NCBI RefSeq assembly: GCF_002355855.1 | Contig: NZ_AP017655.1 | Span: 62,001 to 126,000, forward strand | Direction of reading: 5' to 3' | DNA length: 64,000 nucleotides | Origin: Sphingobium cloacae | GTDB lineage: Bacteria; Pseudomonadota; Alphaproteobacteria; Sphingomonadales; Sphingomonadaceae | In this document: piece by piece, positions 42,619 through 51,946 of the stretch | Layout: each line of letters starts with the position of its first letter | Numbering within the stretch: the stretch's first letter is position 1 | The notes under the pieces: model-generated | Database searches by the model: none | Seen by the model: the letters and a program-made list of their open reading frames with translations, nothing else | What the model was told of the DNA's origin: nothing | Program-made: the position numbers and the translations under genes

Positions 42619-43857
42619 ATGACCAACGACTTCGATCCCGCCGATGCGGGATGCTGGATGGCGCAAGGCCGTCCGGCCCACCACGCGCATGCGCTCGCCG
42701 ACGCTTGGCGCCGCTTTCCCGACCTGCCGAACGACGCGCCCCTGGACGAGCGCATGGCGCGTGCCCGCGAGCGTGTTCAGGCGCTTCGCCCGCTCAACGA
42801 AGCGATCGGACTGGAGACCGAACGCCAGCGCCAATTCGCGAACTTCGCCTGCATCGAACGCCAGATTGCCGAGGGCAGCACCGACAGCCGCAATGCCTTC
42901 ATCCTCCATGCCCGCGACGTTCGTGGTTATGATTGGGACGCCTCTTACGCCTATGCTGACGGTCGCTATGCTGCGGAGGCTGGATGGGAATCGCGTCCAC
43001 CGTCACCATGCCGCGCGGGGGAACAGGACGTCCGCCGACCCGCCTACCACCAGGGCTTTCTGGATGGCGGCGGTCAGCCCGACGACATCTTCGATGCCGC
43101 GCGGCGGTCCTTGGCGGTCACCCCATCCGAGATCGCGCACCCTGAAAACCCGCGCGCCGCCCGGCCGCTTCCCAGCCAATGGCCAGGCCCGACCGATACC
43201 CCGGCGCCCGTGTCATGGCATCGCCGCCTGCTGCTGCTCGGCGCTTCGGAGCGCGAGACAGGCGCGATCGGCATCCTCGCGATGCTGAGCGAACGGCCCG
43301 GACATGAGGCTGCGGCCCAATATGTCATCAGCGCCGAAACCGGGCTGCATCCGCTATCCGGCTTGTCGGCCCCGCCACCCGGCGATGGCGCCGCGCTCCG
43401 CCAGATCCTGCGCCAGGGCGACTATACGGACATCCTGATCGTTGCCGACGATGCGGAACTCGACCGGCTCGATGCCGATGCCGATATCCTGCCGCTCGCG
43501 CGAACGATGGAGCGGACCCGCAATTCGGTGCTCCAGCAGCGCGCGCAGTTTCGCCTCTGGCTCGCCCGGGGCCGCGCGCCCGGCGACCAGTTCGCCGCCG
43601 GCCATATCCGGTGGTCCAAAATGGCGGCCGGGCTGTCGGGACGCCTCGGGGATTTCACCGCGCGCTATGCCGGTCCGGCGCGACCTCGCGGCCACCGCAT
43701 CGTGATCGAGGATGCGAGCGGCGATCTCGCCCATGGCTATCGCACGCCGTTCGGCGAGAAACTCCATCCCGAGATCGTGATCGGCAACAAGGCGCATGCC
43801 CGAACCGCGATGGCCGACCTGCTGCGGCAATATGCGGCTTCGCTTCGCCTGGGCTGA
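42619..43857 (+). CDS. Hypothetical protein (412 aa)
   Basis: No family recognised. Three parts can be seen: an N-terminal helical segment (to about 75), a repeated Tyr/Ala-rich segment (DVRGYDWDASYAYADGRYAA), and a C-terminal half with LILGASERETGAIGIL-like and DILIVADDAELDRLDADADI features. The last part ends in an Arg-rich basic region. The name-free conservation of order with other PRTRC-linked genes is only my impression. It follows the 159-residue gene by 20 bp. Confidence 0.6.
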   Translation: MTNDFDPADAGCWMAQGRPAHHAHALADAWRRFPDLPNDAPLDERMARARERVQALRPLNEAIGLETERQRQFANFACIERQIAEGSTDSRNAFILHARDVRGYDWDASYAYADGRYAAEAGWESRPPSPCRAGEQDVRRPAYHQGFLDGGGQPDDIFDAARRSLAVTPSEIAHPENPRAARPLPSQWPGPTDTPAPVSWHRRLLLLGASERETGAIGILAMLSERPGHEAAAQYVISAETGLHPLSGLSAPPPGDGAALRQILRQGDYTDILIVADDAELDRLDADADILPLARTMERTRNSVLQQRAQFRLWLARGRAPGDQFAAGHIRWSKMAAGLSGRLGDFTARYAGPARPRGHRIVIEDASGDLAHGYRTPFGEKLHPEIVIGNKAHARTAMADLLRQYAASLRLG

Positions 43858-43972
43858 TCCCGCATTTCCGGCCCGGCGGGACATAAACGCAGATGCCGCC
43901 TTTCGAGCAGACGCGTCATGGATGGGAAGGGGGAGGAGGATTGGCGGTATTTTCGACGAAGGACTTCCGCCA

Positions 43973-44299
43973 ATGAACTCTGCCCTTGCCAACGAGCTTG
44001 ACGCCCGAGCCGCCGAAGGCCGGCATCCGGTCACTCTCAGCCAAATCAAGCAGCAGTTGCGCGATCTGGGATACGCGCTCGATCGCACCCTCGACTGCCG
44101 CTCAATCGCCCGCATCATGACGGGGCCCCGCGCCGGACAAACCTACCCCAGTCTCTCGACGGGGATCAAGGAAGCGGACACCGGACGTAGCGCTTTCCAC
44201 GTCGATGCCCGCCGCGACACCAAATTCCGGATGCTTCAAAAGCTTCGGTTTGAGGTCGGCCTCTATACCGTCCTCAAAGGGGCGATCCTGGACCTCTGA
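43973..44299 (+). CDS. Hypothetical protein (108 aa)
   Basis: The frame MNSALANELDARAAEGRHPV contains a helical region (TLSQIKQQLRDLGYALDRTL) and PRAGQTYPSLSTGIKEADTG. No family recognised. It is preceded by the purine-rich leader GATGGGAAGGGGGAGGAGGA at 43921-43940, also found before other genes of this block. The 178 bp after it contain no gene. Confidence 0.6.
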   Translation: MNSALANELDARAAEGRHPVTLSQIKQQLRDLGYALDRTLDCRSIARIMTGPRAGQTYPSLSTGIKEADTGRSAFHVDARRDTKFRMLQKLRFEVGLYTVLKGAILDL

Positions 44300-44477
44300 T
44301 CGAAACCGCCCGGCCTCCCATCGATCACGCAGCGCCAGGGGCAGTCAGCCAAATCATTGCCAACCGCGCACGTAACAAGCCCGCTTGAGCCGCCGCTCGG
44401 CGTGAGGCCGCAGCCCCCCTGACATCCGACCGGGCCGCCACGCCGCGCCCGCAAGACCACCGAAAAGGAAGCATTCC

Positions 44478-47400
44478 ATGCGAAACAGTGCATCCGCGCT
44501 GGCTCTCCAGCTGTGCCTCGACTTCGACCAGCCGGTCGCGCCCGCCAAGCCAGCCGCCCCCGTCGATCCGGAGCCGACGCTCTTTTCGGCAACCATCGTC
44601 GACACCGCCCGGCCGCCAGTCGAGGCAGCTATTGATTTCTCCCTATCGGCGGGGCGGACCCTGGCGTCCTCATGGAAGGAACGCGCACGCGACAATGTCG
44701 AGGCGATCCGGCTGCTGAACCTGCTCGACCGCGAAGGACGGTCCGCATCACCGGCCGAGCAGCAGGCGATTTCCAGGTTCATCGGCTTCGGCGCGTCGGA
44801 ACTTGCCAACAACATGTTCGCCCGCCGCGGGAAAGAATATCGCGAGGGCTGGGAGGAACTAGGGCAGGCCCTGGTCGCCGAGACGACCGATGTCGAACTC
44901 CAGTCTCTCAAACGCGCGACGCAATATGCGCATTACACCCCCGAATACATCATCCGCGCCATGTGGGACGCTGCCCGGACCCTCGGCTTTACCGGTGGGC
45001 AGGTTCTGGAACCGGGGTGCGGCAGCGGCCTCTTCATGGGGCTCCGGCCGGATGCATTGTCGCAGGACACGCTGTTCGTGGGCATCGAGAACGATCCCGT
45101 CACCGCTCGCGTCGCAAAAGCGCTCTATCCCAATCAGGTCATCCGCTGCGTCGATTTCGACAAGGCGCCCCTGCCCGCCGACTTCGACCTCGCGATCGGC
45201 AATCCGCCCTTCTCGAACCTCACCATCCAGAACCGGACCGAACTCGGTAAGCTCGGCCTGTCGCTTCACGACTATTTCATCGCCAAATCGCTCGAGCATC
45301 TACGGCCCGGCGGCATCGCCCTGTTTGTGACATCGCGCTATTCGCTCGACAAGAGCGATCCCAAAGCCCGCCACCATATCGACGGCATTGCCGATTTCCT
45401 CGGCGCGGTGCGCCTTCCGGGCAAGGCCATGCGGCAAGAGGCGGGCACGGACGTCGTCGTCGATATCCTGCTTTTCCAGAAACACACCCCCGATGCCCTT
45501 CCACGCACGCAGAACTGGATCGAGCTGGCCGAGATCCCCGACAGCGACGAAGGTTTCGGGCCGCTGCGGATCAACCGCTATTTCCTCGACCATCCCGATC
45601 ATGTGCTGGGGCGTCACGAATGGCGCAGCGGCCAGTTCGGCATGGACTATAATTGCGCGGCCGACCCCGACGCAGACCTCCCGGTCGTCCTCGCGGCCAC
45701 CTTGTCCGCGATCGCATCGAAGCACGCGGGCGCCTGCAAGCCGCTCGAGCGCACCACATCCCTGCGCGACATGCCAAGCGCCACCCTGGATGTGCAAGTC
45801 GGCACCGCCGCGGACGAAGCCGAGTTCAAGGAAGGCAGCTATCTGGTTTCCGGCGGTGTCCTCCACCAGATCATAAATGGCACCCCGACCGTGGTCGGCG
45901 TCAAATCCGGCCGCGGCGGCGCTGGTCTGTTTCCCAAGCACGCGGCTATCATCAAGGCCCTCATCCCGATCCGCGATACGGTCCGCGCGATCCTGCGCGC
46001 GCAGTTGGGCGACCGGCCCTATGATGCCCTTCAGCAGGCGCTGTTCACCCACTACCGGCAGTTCGCGAAAAAATACGGTCCGATCAACCGCACCATCACC
46101 AGCATCCGCACCGATCCGGAGACAGGGGCCGAGAAGGAGTATCAGCGCCGCCCTAACCTTCAGCCCTTCCTCGATGACCCCGACGTCTGGCTGGTCGCTT
46201 CGATCGAGACCTATGACGAGGCGAGCGACACGGGCACGCCCGGTCCGATCTTCACCGAATGCGTCGTCAAGCCGCCGGTAACCCATGAAATCCATTCGGC
46301 GCAGGATGCCCTGGCGCTATCGCTCCATGACCGCGGCCGCGTCGATTTGCCCCTGATCGCTCAGATGCTCGGCGTTACCGAAACCGAGGCGCTCACCGAT
46401 CTTGCGGGGGACATCTATCTCGACCCCGTCCGCAGCACACCGCATTTCGATCACTGGGTCACGGCCGACGAGGTCCTTTCCGGGCCGGTTCGCACCAAGC
46501 TCGCCCTCGCGCGCGAGAAAGCCGGGACCGATCCGCGATTTTCTGCTGTCGCCACCGCGCTCGAAGCGGTCCAGCCGGTCGATCTGAAGCCCAGCGAGAT
46601 CACCGCGCGTCTCGGCGCGCCCTGGATTCCGGTCGATGTCATCGAGGCGTTCATCCTCGAAATCATGGAGGTCGAGACCCGGATCCTCCATACGGTGGAG
46701 CTGGCGAGCTGGACGGTCGACAAGGCCCCGTTCGCCGGGCACGTCAGTTCCTCCTCGACCTGGGGCACAGCCCGCCGGAGCGCGGCGGACCTGCTCGAAG
46801 ACGCGCTGAACTCCCACATTCCCAAGATCTACGACGTCCACCGCGACGCCGACGGTTCGGAACGCCGCGAGCTCAACGTCGTCGACACCGAAGCGGCCAA
46901 AGAGAAGCTGGCGAAGATCAAGTCGACCTTCGAGACCTGGGTCTGGCAGGAGAGCGAACGCGCCGATCGGTTGGTCCGCATCTACAACGATGCCTACAAC
47001 AATCTCGTGCCCCGGAGCTTCAGCGGCCAGCACCTGAAGCTGCCGGGCGCGTCGACGACGATCCGCATGCGCGATCACCAGAAGCGCGTCGTCTGGCGGA
47101 TCATCGCGTCGGGCTCGACCTATGTGGCCCATAGCGTCGGCGCGGGCAAAACCTTCAGCCTCTGCGCCGCAGTGATGGAGCAGCGGCGTCTCGGCCTCGC
47201 CAACAAACCGATGATCACGGTGCCCAACCATTGCCTCGCGCAGATCGCGCGCGAGTTCCTGATGCTCTATCCCACCGCGCGCATCCTGGTCGCCGACGAC
47301 ACGAACTTCGTGAAGGAGAAGCGGCAGCGGTTCCTGGCGCGCGCGACCACGGGCAATTGGGATGCGATCATCATCACGCATGATGCGTTCAAGTTCGTGC

Positions 47401-49634
47401 CCACGCCGTCATCTTTCGAGAAGCAGCTGATCGAGCACCAGCTCGACAGCTACGAGGTGCTGATCACCGGCATCGACAGCCAGGACCGCGTGTCGCGCAA
47501 ACGCGTCGAACGCCTGAAAGAAGGACTGAAGCAAAGGCTGGAGAATCTCCAGTCCCGCAAGGATGACCTCGTCCATATTGGCGAGATCGGCATCGACCAG
47601 ATCGTCGTCGACGAGGCCCAGCAGTTCCGCAAGCTGACCTTCGCCACCAATCTCGGCGACCTGAAGGGCGTCGACCCGGTCGGCTCGCAGCGTGCCTGGG
47701 ACCTGTTCGTGAAGAGCCGTTATCTCGCCGGGACCAATCCCGGACGCGAACTGATCCTGTCATCGGGCACGCCCATCACCAACACGCTGGGCGAGATGTA
47801 TACGCTGCAGCGCTTCATGCAACCCGACGAGCTTCACGCCAAGGGCCTGCACGAATTCGACGCCTGGGCGTCTGCCTTCGGAGACACCCGCACCGAACTC
47901 GAACTCCAGCCGAGCGGCAGCTACAAGCCCGTCACCCGCTTCTGCGAGTTCGTCAACGTCGCCGACCTGATGGCGATGTATCGCAGCGTCGCCGATGTCG
48001 TCTTGAAGGATGATCTGCGCCAGTACGTCAAGCTCCCCACCATCAGGGGCGGCAAACGGCAGATCGTCGTCGCGAAATCCGGCGCGCCGTTCAAAGCCTA
48101 TCAGCGGGTGCTCGCCAAACGCATCCAGGCCATCGAGACCCGCGGCGGCCGGCCGCAAAAGGGCGACGACATCCTGCTGTCGGTGATTACCGATGGCCGC
48201 CACTCGGCGATCGACCTGCGGTTCGTCGACGCGGATGTCGGCAACGAGGAGGGCAACAAGCTCAATCTCCTGATCGAGAATGCTTATCGTATCTGGGAAG
48301 AGACGGCCGACTATCGCTACATCGATCCGGAAACCGGCAAGCCGTATCCGCTCTCAGGCGCGGTGCAGATGATCTTCTCCGATCTCGGCACCGAGGCCGC
48401 GCTCGAAACGCGCGGCTTCTCCGCCTATGTCTGGATCCGCGATCGGCTTGTCGCGATGGGCGTGCCGGCCGAGCAGATCGCCTTCATGCAGCATTACAAG
48501 AAGAACAGCGCCAAACAGCGCCTGTTCAACGATCTCAACCAGGGGCGCAAGCGGTTCGTTCTGGGATCGACCGCGACCATGGGCACCGGCGTCAACGCGC
48601 AGCAGCGCCTGAAAGCCCTGCATCATCTCGACGTTCCCTGGCTGCCATCCGATATCGAGCAGCGGGAAGGGCGCATCGAGCGCCAGGGCAACCAGAATGA
48701 CGAGATCGAGCTTTACGGCTACGCCACCAGCGGCTCGATGGACGCGACCAACTGGCAGATGCTCGAGCGCAAGGCCCGCTTCATCAACATGGCCATGTCG
48801 GGTGACCGCTCGATCCGGCGGATCGAGGACGTCAGCTCCAACGTCAATCAGTTCGCGCTGGCCAAGGCTCTCGCGTCGGGCGACGACCGCCTGATGAAGA
48901 AGGCCGGGCTCGATGCCGAGGTCGCACGGCTCCTGCGCCTGCGCGATGCCCATGTCGACGACCAGTATAATATCCGCAGGACCATCACGCGAACGACGCG
49001 CGAGATCGAGGACTGCCACAAGCAGATCGCCAGGCTCGAGGCCGATCTTGCACATCGTGTTCCCACGAAGGTGGATGAGATCCTCTTCGATTGCGACGGC
49101 ACGATGATGACCGATCGCAAGGCTGCCGGCGAACGTCTCCTCGGATATGCGCACCGGGTGCGGAAAGGTCGCGCCGAGGCGCGCTGGACGCTCGGCACCT
49201 TCAACGGCATCGGCCTGGAACTCTCGGGCTACGAGGCCCTCGACCCCGATGGACGGCGCTACCTCTGCACCGTGATCGCGATGCAGCATCACGGCGAGCA
49301 CGCCGACTTCGAGGTGACCGAGAAGACGCGGCCGAGCACGGTGATCGGCCGGATCGAGTCCTCCATCCGCGATCTCGACACGGATCTCGCCGTCGTCAGG
49401 GCCAGTCTCGAAGCCAACGAACGGCGTCTTCCCGCCTTCGAGGCTCGCTTGGGGCAAGCATTTCCCGACGCCGCCCTGCTCGACGAAAAACTCAACGAAC
49501 TCGCCGAGCTCGAGGCCGAGCTGGCGAGCACCAAGGGCGAGTTCAACGCGGACAATGACGGTGACGCGCCGCTGCCCCCGCTTTTGGACGGCGCAGGCAC
49601 GCCGGTGCCACAAGAAGCCGCCGTTGCTGCCTGA
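44478..49634 (+). CDS. Giant N6-adenine methyltransferase-like / SNF2-type helicase fusion (1718 aa)
   Basis: The N-terminal third contains an adenine methyltransferase fold: motif I LEPGCGSGLFMG (from 177) and catalytic motif IV NPPF (from 242). The middle is a superfamily-2 helicase: HSVGAGKTF with Lys891 (Walker A), DEAQ from 1045, ELILSSGTPITNT, and the C-terminal motifs STATMGTGVNAQQR and QREGRIERQGNQ (around 1395). A coiled-coil tail (ANERRLPAFEARL, LDEKLNELAELEAELAS) closes it. Such proteins occur on large plasmids, ICEs and phages and are thought to protect or remodel incoming DNA; the exact role is unproven. All visible motifs are intact. Confidence 0.88.
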   Translation: MRNSASALALQLCLDFDQPVAPAKPAAPVDPEPTLFSATIVDTARPPVEAAIDFSLSAGRTLASSWKERARDNVEAIRLLNLLDREGRSASPAEQQAISRFIGFGASELANNMFARRGKEYREGWEELGQALVAETTDVELQSLKRATQYAHYTPEYIIRAMWDAARTLGFTGGQVLEPGCGSGLFMGLRPDALSQDTLFVGIENDPVTARVAKALYPNQVIRCVDFDKAPLPADFDLAIGNPPFSNLTIQNRTELGKLGLSLHDYFIAKSLEHLRPGGIALFVTSRYSLDKSDPKARHHIDGIADFLGAVRLPGKAMRQEAGTDVVVDILLFQKHTPDALPRTQNWIELAEIPDSDEGFGPLRINRYFLDHPDHVLGRHEWRSGQFGMDYNCAADPDADLPVVLAATLSAIASKHAGACKPLERTTSLRDMPSATLDVQVGTAADEAEFKEGSYLVSGGVLHQIINGTPTVVGVKSGRGGAGLFPKHAAIIKALIPIRDTVRAILRAQLGDRPYDALQQALFTHYRQFAKKYGPINRTITSIRTDPETGAEKEYQRRPNLQPFLDDPDVWLVASIETYDEASDTGTPGPIFTECVVKPPVTHEIHSAQDALALSLHDRGRVDLPLIAQMLGVTETEALTDLAGDIYLDPVRSTPHFDHWVTADEVLSGPVRTKLALAREKAGTDPRFSAVATALEAVQPVDLKPSEITARLGAPWIPVDVIEAFILEIMEVETRILHTVELASWTVDKAPFAGHVSSSSTWGTARRSAADLLEDALNSHIPKIYDVHRDADGSERRELNVVDTEAAKEKLAKIKSTFETWVWQESERADRLVRIYNDAYNNLVPRSFSGQHLKLPGASTTIRMRDHQKRVVWRIIASGSTYVAHSVGAGKTFSLCAAVMEQRRLGLANKPMITVPNHCLAQIAREFLMLYPTARILVADDTNFVKEKRQRFLARATTGNWDAIIITHDAFKFVPTPSSFEKQLIEHQLDSYEVLITGIDSQDRVSRKRVERLKEGLKQRLENLQSRKDDLVHIGEIGIDQIVVDEAQQFRKLTFATNLGDLKGVDPVGSQRAWDLFVKSRYLAGTNPGRELILSSGTPITNTLGEMYTLQRFMQPDELHAKGLHEFDAWASAFGDTRTELELQPSGSYKPVTRFCEFVNVADLMAMYRSVADVVLKDDLRQYVKLPTIRGGKRQIVVAKSGAPFKAYQRVLAKRIQAIETRGGRPQKGDDILLSVITDGRHSAIDLRFVDADVGNEEGNKLNLLIENAYRIWEETADYRYIDPETGKPYPLSGAVQMIFSDLGTEAALETRGFSAYVWIRDRLVAMGVPAEQIAFMQHYKKNSAKQRLFNDLNQGRKRFVLGSTATMGTGVNAQQRLKALHHLDVPWLPSDIEQREGRIERQGNQNDEIELYGYATSGSMDATNWQMLERKARFINMAMSGDRSIRRIEDVSSNVNQFALAKALASGDDRLMKKAGLDAEVARLLRLRDAHVDDQYNIRRTITRTTREIEDCHKQIARLEADLAHRVPTKVDEILFDCDGTMMTDRKAAGERLLGYAHRVRKGRAEARWTLGTFNGIGLELSGYEALDPDGRRYLCTVIAMQHHGEHADFEVTEKTRPSTVIGRIESSIRDLDTDLAVVRASLEANERRLPAFEARLGQAFPDAALLDEKLNELAELEAELASTKGEFNADNDGDAPLPPLLDGAGTPVPQEAAVAA

Positions 49635-49696
49635 TGCTCACATCGGTCTGGCTATCAATGGCAATTTGTGCCATTATGACCTCAGGAGATACGTCA

Positions 49697-49978
49697 ATGG
49701 CGTCCATGAATGTTTCATTGCCCGATCCGATGCGCGATTATGTCCAGAAGCGCATCGACAAGGGGCACTATGCAAGTGTCAGTGACTATGTGCGCGATCT
49801 AATCCGTCGTGACCAGGCGGACACGGAGAATGAACAGCGCTGGCTGAGCTCGCTTGATGCTTCAGTCGAGGAAGCGGTAGAGGAACTGGAGAGCGGCGGC
49901 GGCCGTGAGCTCGGGGCCTTCTGTCGGGAGCTCACCTCCGAAATCGAAGCTCAAGGCCACCAGACCCCGCTTCAATGA
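49697..49978 (+). CDS. ParD-like antitoxin (CopG/RHH)
   Basis: 93 residues (MASMNVSLPDPMRDYVQKRI). The RHH motif SVSDYVRDLIRRD and an acidic tail are typical of type II ParD. CAGGAGAT precedes ATG 49697. It overlaps parE by four bases (ATGA). It should bind ParE and repress the operon, stabilising the replicon. Confidence 0.9.
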   Translation: MASMNVSLPDPMRDYVQKRIDKGHYASVSDYVRDLIRRDQADTENEQRWLSSLDASVEEAVEELESGGGRELGAFCRELTSEIEAQGHQTPLQ

Positions 49979-50271
49979 TTGTCATACTGGCGTCGGCCGC
50001 CCAGCGCGATCTACGCGCGATCGGCCGCTACATCGCGCAGGATAATCCCTTGCGCGCAGTCTCCTTCATCGCAGAGCTCGAGAGCGCCGCACAGGGCCTT
50101 GCCGAGATGCCACAGGGCTTTCCGCTGGTTCCGCGTTACGAACGATACGGTATCAGACGCAGGTCCTATCGCGGCTATGCTTTACTCTATCGTGTCGCAG
50201 GCGATCGGATAGGTGTCGTCCGAATCCTTGGACCAGGACAGGACATCGACCGGGCCTTGAACCTACTTTGA
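49975..50271 (+). CDS. ParE-like toxin
   Basis: 98 residues (MIVILASAAQRDLRAIGRYI). Typical ParE features are PLRAVSFIAELESA, FPLVPRYERYGIRRRSYRGY and LLYRVAGDRIGVVRILGPGQ. ParE proteins poison DNA gyrase. Unlike the toxin at 11424, the frame is intact. The 291 bp after it hold only the purine-rich leader of the next gene. Confidence 0.9.
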   Translation: MIVILASAAQRDLRAIGRYIAQDNPLRAVSFIAELESAAQGLAEMPQGFPLVPRYERYGIRRRSYRGYALLYRVAGDRIGVVRILGPGQDIDRALNLL

Positions 50272-50562
50272 GATGAGCGGCGCGCACGAAGCGCCCGTGC
50301 TGTCTGCTGTCAATGCTGCGGTTTGTCGGCATGAAACATTATGCAGCCACCCCCAACGGACGGCGCCGAGCGCGGTATCATCAATAGGCTCCAGTCGTCC
50401 TGGCGACTGCGGAGCATATTGACACACAGGTTCACGCGCCTGGTCTTCGGCGCATGGGAAGGGGAGAGGGGAGAGAGCAGGCGAGGCCTGTTCAAATGGA
50501 CCGCAGACCATCACGACCGCGGTTGCTCCAGGGCAGGCGCTCCTAGCACCGGAGTCCTTCCC

Positions 50563-51783
50563 ATGACCATCCCAAGATCCGCGCCATGGACGGCGCAGGA
50601 AATCGTTACGCTGCGTGCCTGTTATCCTGCCGAAGGACACAGCGTCGCGCAGCGGCTTCCGGGCCGAAGCGTCCATGCCTTGCAGGTCAAGGCTCACAAG
50701 CTCGGCCTGAAGACAGCCCATAGAAATCCCGCGCCGAGGCCGCGCCTTGGCGGTGAGAACCTCGACGAAGCCATCCGGCTGCGTGAGGTCGAGAACTGGT
50801 CGTTCAGCGCGATCGGCACACATTTCGGTATCTGCGAAGCCAGCGCCTGCAACGCGGTGACGATCGCCCTTTGTGTCCGGCGCGGATACCGTCCGGCAGA
50901 GCGCGATCAGCATGGGCGCCTGACGGCTGAGGGTATCGAGCGACTGCGCTATGCGTTGAAGAAGGGTTACAAGGGCATCGACATTCAGTTGCGTCTTGGC
51001 GTCTCGGCCGCCTGCGTTTCCGAGCAGCGCCGGCGATATAATCGTGAACTGCTCGCACGCGGCAAGGCCGCGCTGCCCCCGCCGGGCGGCGGCGAGGCTT
51101 ACAGCGGCGTCAAACTGTCGCCGGCAAAGCGCAGGCAGGTCGAGGAGCTGTTCCTGCAGGGGCTCGGCACACAGAAGATCGCCGAGCGCACCGGCGTGTC
51201 GAAGACGAGCTGCACCAGGATCAGGGGGCGCCTTATCCGAAGTCTGCGCCGCAAAGGGGAGTCGCTTCCTGGATGCGATAGCTGCGGGGTCCGTCATGTG
51301 CATGCTGAAAGCGCGCGTTTCGTAACCGATGAACAGAAAGACCTTCTGCGCGCGATGCTCCTCGATCGGGTGCCCGTCCAGCGAGCCGCGCGCGAACTCG
51401 CGATTGGCGCCTCGACAGCCTATCGGCTTCGTGACGCCTTCGCCGCCGAACTGGCGGGCGAAGGCCGGGCCCTGCCGCCTCCAAGGCGTCCTGGCCGGGT
51501 TCGCCACGCGCCCATGCGCAATTCCTGCTGGCCTCCGGCTTCGCCTCAGGAGATCTACGCGTTCCGGCGCCTCCTCGGCTGTATGGGGTTCGCTGAGGCG
51601 AAAGCACATTGGCAGGACACGCGGCGAGAGGAGGCAAGGATAGCACGAGAAGCGGCCGCGACGCACAAGCTTACTTTCGAGGAGCAGCTTGCCAAGGTCG
51701 CGTCCGGCGAACTGCGCATCACACGCGGCTTCGTTCGCAACCATCTCGAGCCGCGGCTTCCCGCACAAGCCGTCGACGCGTGA
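50563..51783 (+). CDS. Multi-HTH/Myb-like DNA-binding protein (406 aa)
   Basis: The N-terminus reads MTIPRSAPWTAQEIVTLRAC, a SANT/Myb-like helix triplet ending in HALQVKAHKLGLKT. Three further HTH-like segments follow: NWSFSAIGTHFGICEASACN, GYKGIDIQLRLGVSAACVSE, and LGTQKIAERTGVSKTSCTRI. This suggests tandem recognition of a long DNA site. The ATG at 50563 is preferred because the upstream frame is not structured. Possibly a plasmid regulator. It has a purine-rich leader at 50456-50478. Confidence 0.7.
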   Translation: MTIPRSAPWTAQEIVTLRACYPAEGHSVAQRLPGRSVHALQVKAHKLGLKTAHRNPAPRPRLGGENLDEAIRLREVENWSFSAIGTHFGICEASACNAVTIALCVRRGYRPAERDQHGRLTAEGIERLRYALKKGYKGIDIQLRLGVSAACVSEQRRRYNRELLARGKAALPPPGGGEAYSGVKLSPAKRRQVEELFLQGLGTQKIAERTGVSKTSCTRIRGRLIRSLRRKGESLPGCDSCGVRHVHAESARFVTDEQKDLLRAMLLDRVPVQRAARELAIGASTAYRLRDAFAAELAGEGRALPPPRRPGRVRHAPMRNSCWPPASPQEIYAFRRLLGCMGFAEAKAHWQDTRREEARIAREAAATHKLTFEEQLAKVASGELRITRGFVRNHLEPRLPAQAVDA

Positions 51784-51884
51784 TCGCGCGCGGCACCGGC
51801 GCGCTGGGGCGGCCGGAATCTCCTGGCATGATCGATCCCGGGCAACCGCCGGTCGCCCAGCCTCTGGCGGCGACGGCCTGACCG

Positions 51885-51946
51885 AAGAGGAGAGGGAGGG
51901 TTTGAGGCGGGCGTGCTGATGCGCCCGGACGGCAGGAACTGGCCTC
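51885..51946 (+). repeat. Purine-rich leader with TGATGCGCCCGGAC, copy 1
   Basis: GAAGAGGAGAGGGAGGG is followed by TTGAGGCGGGCGTGCTGATG and CGCCCGGAC. Nearly the same sequence is at 56315-56377. Both sit directly before genes whose proteins start M-x-YDI. GGCGGGCG and CGCCCG can pair, so a small regulatory hairpin is possible. Confidence 0.6.

Noticed and set aside
48354..49613. 419-aa minus-strand frame
   Set aside because: Antisense to the helicase C-terminus, which has intact motifs on the plus strand.
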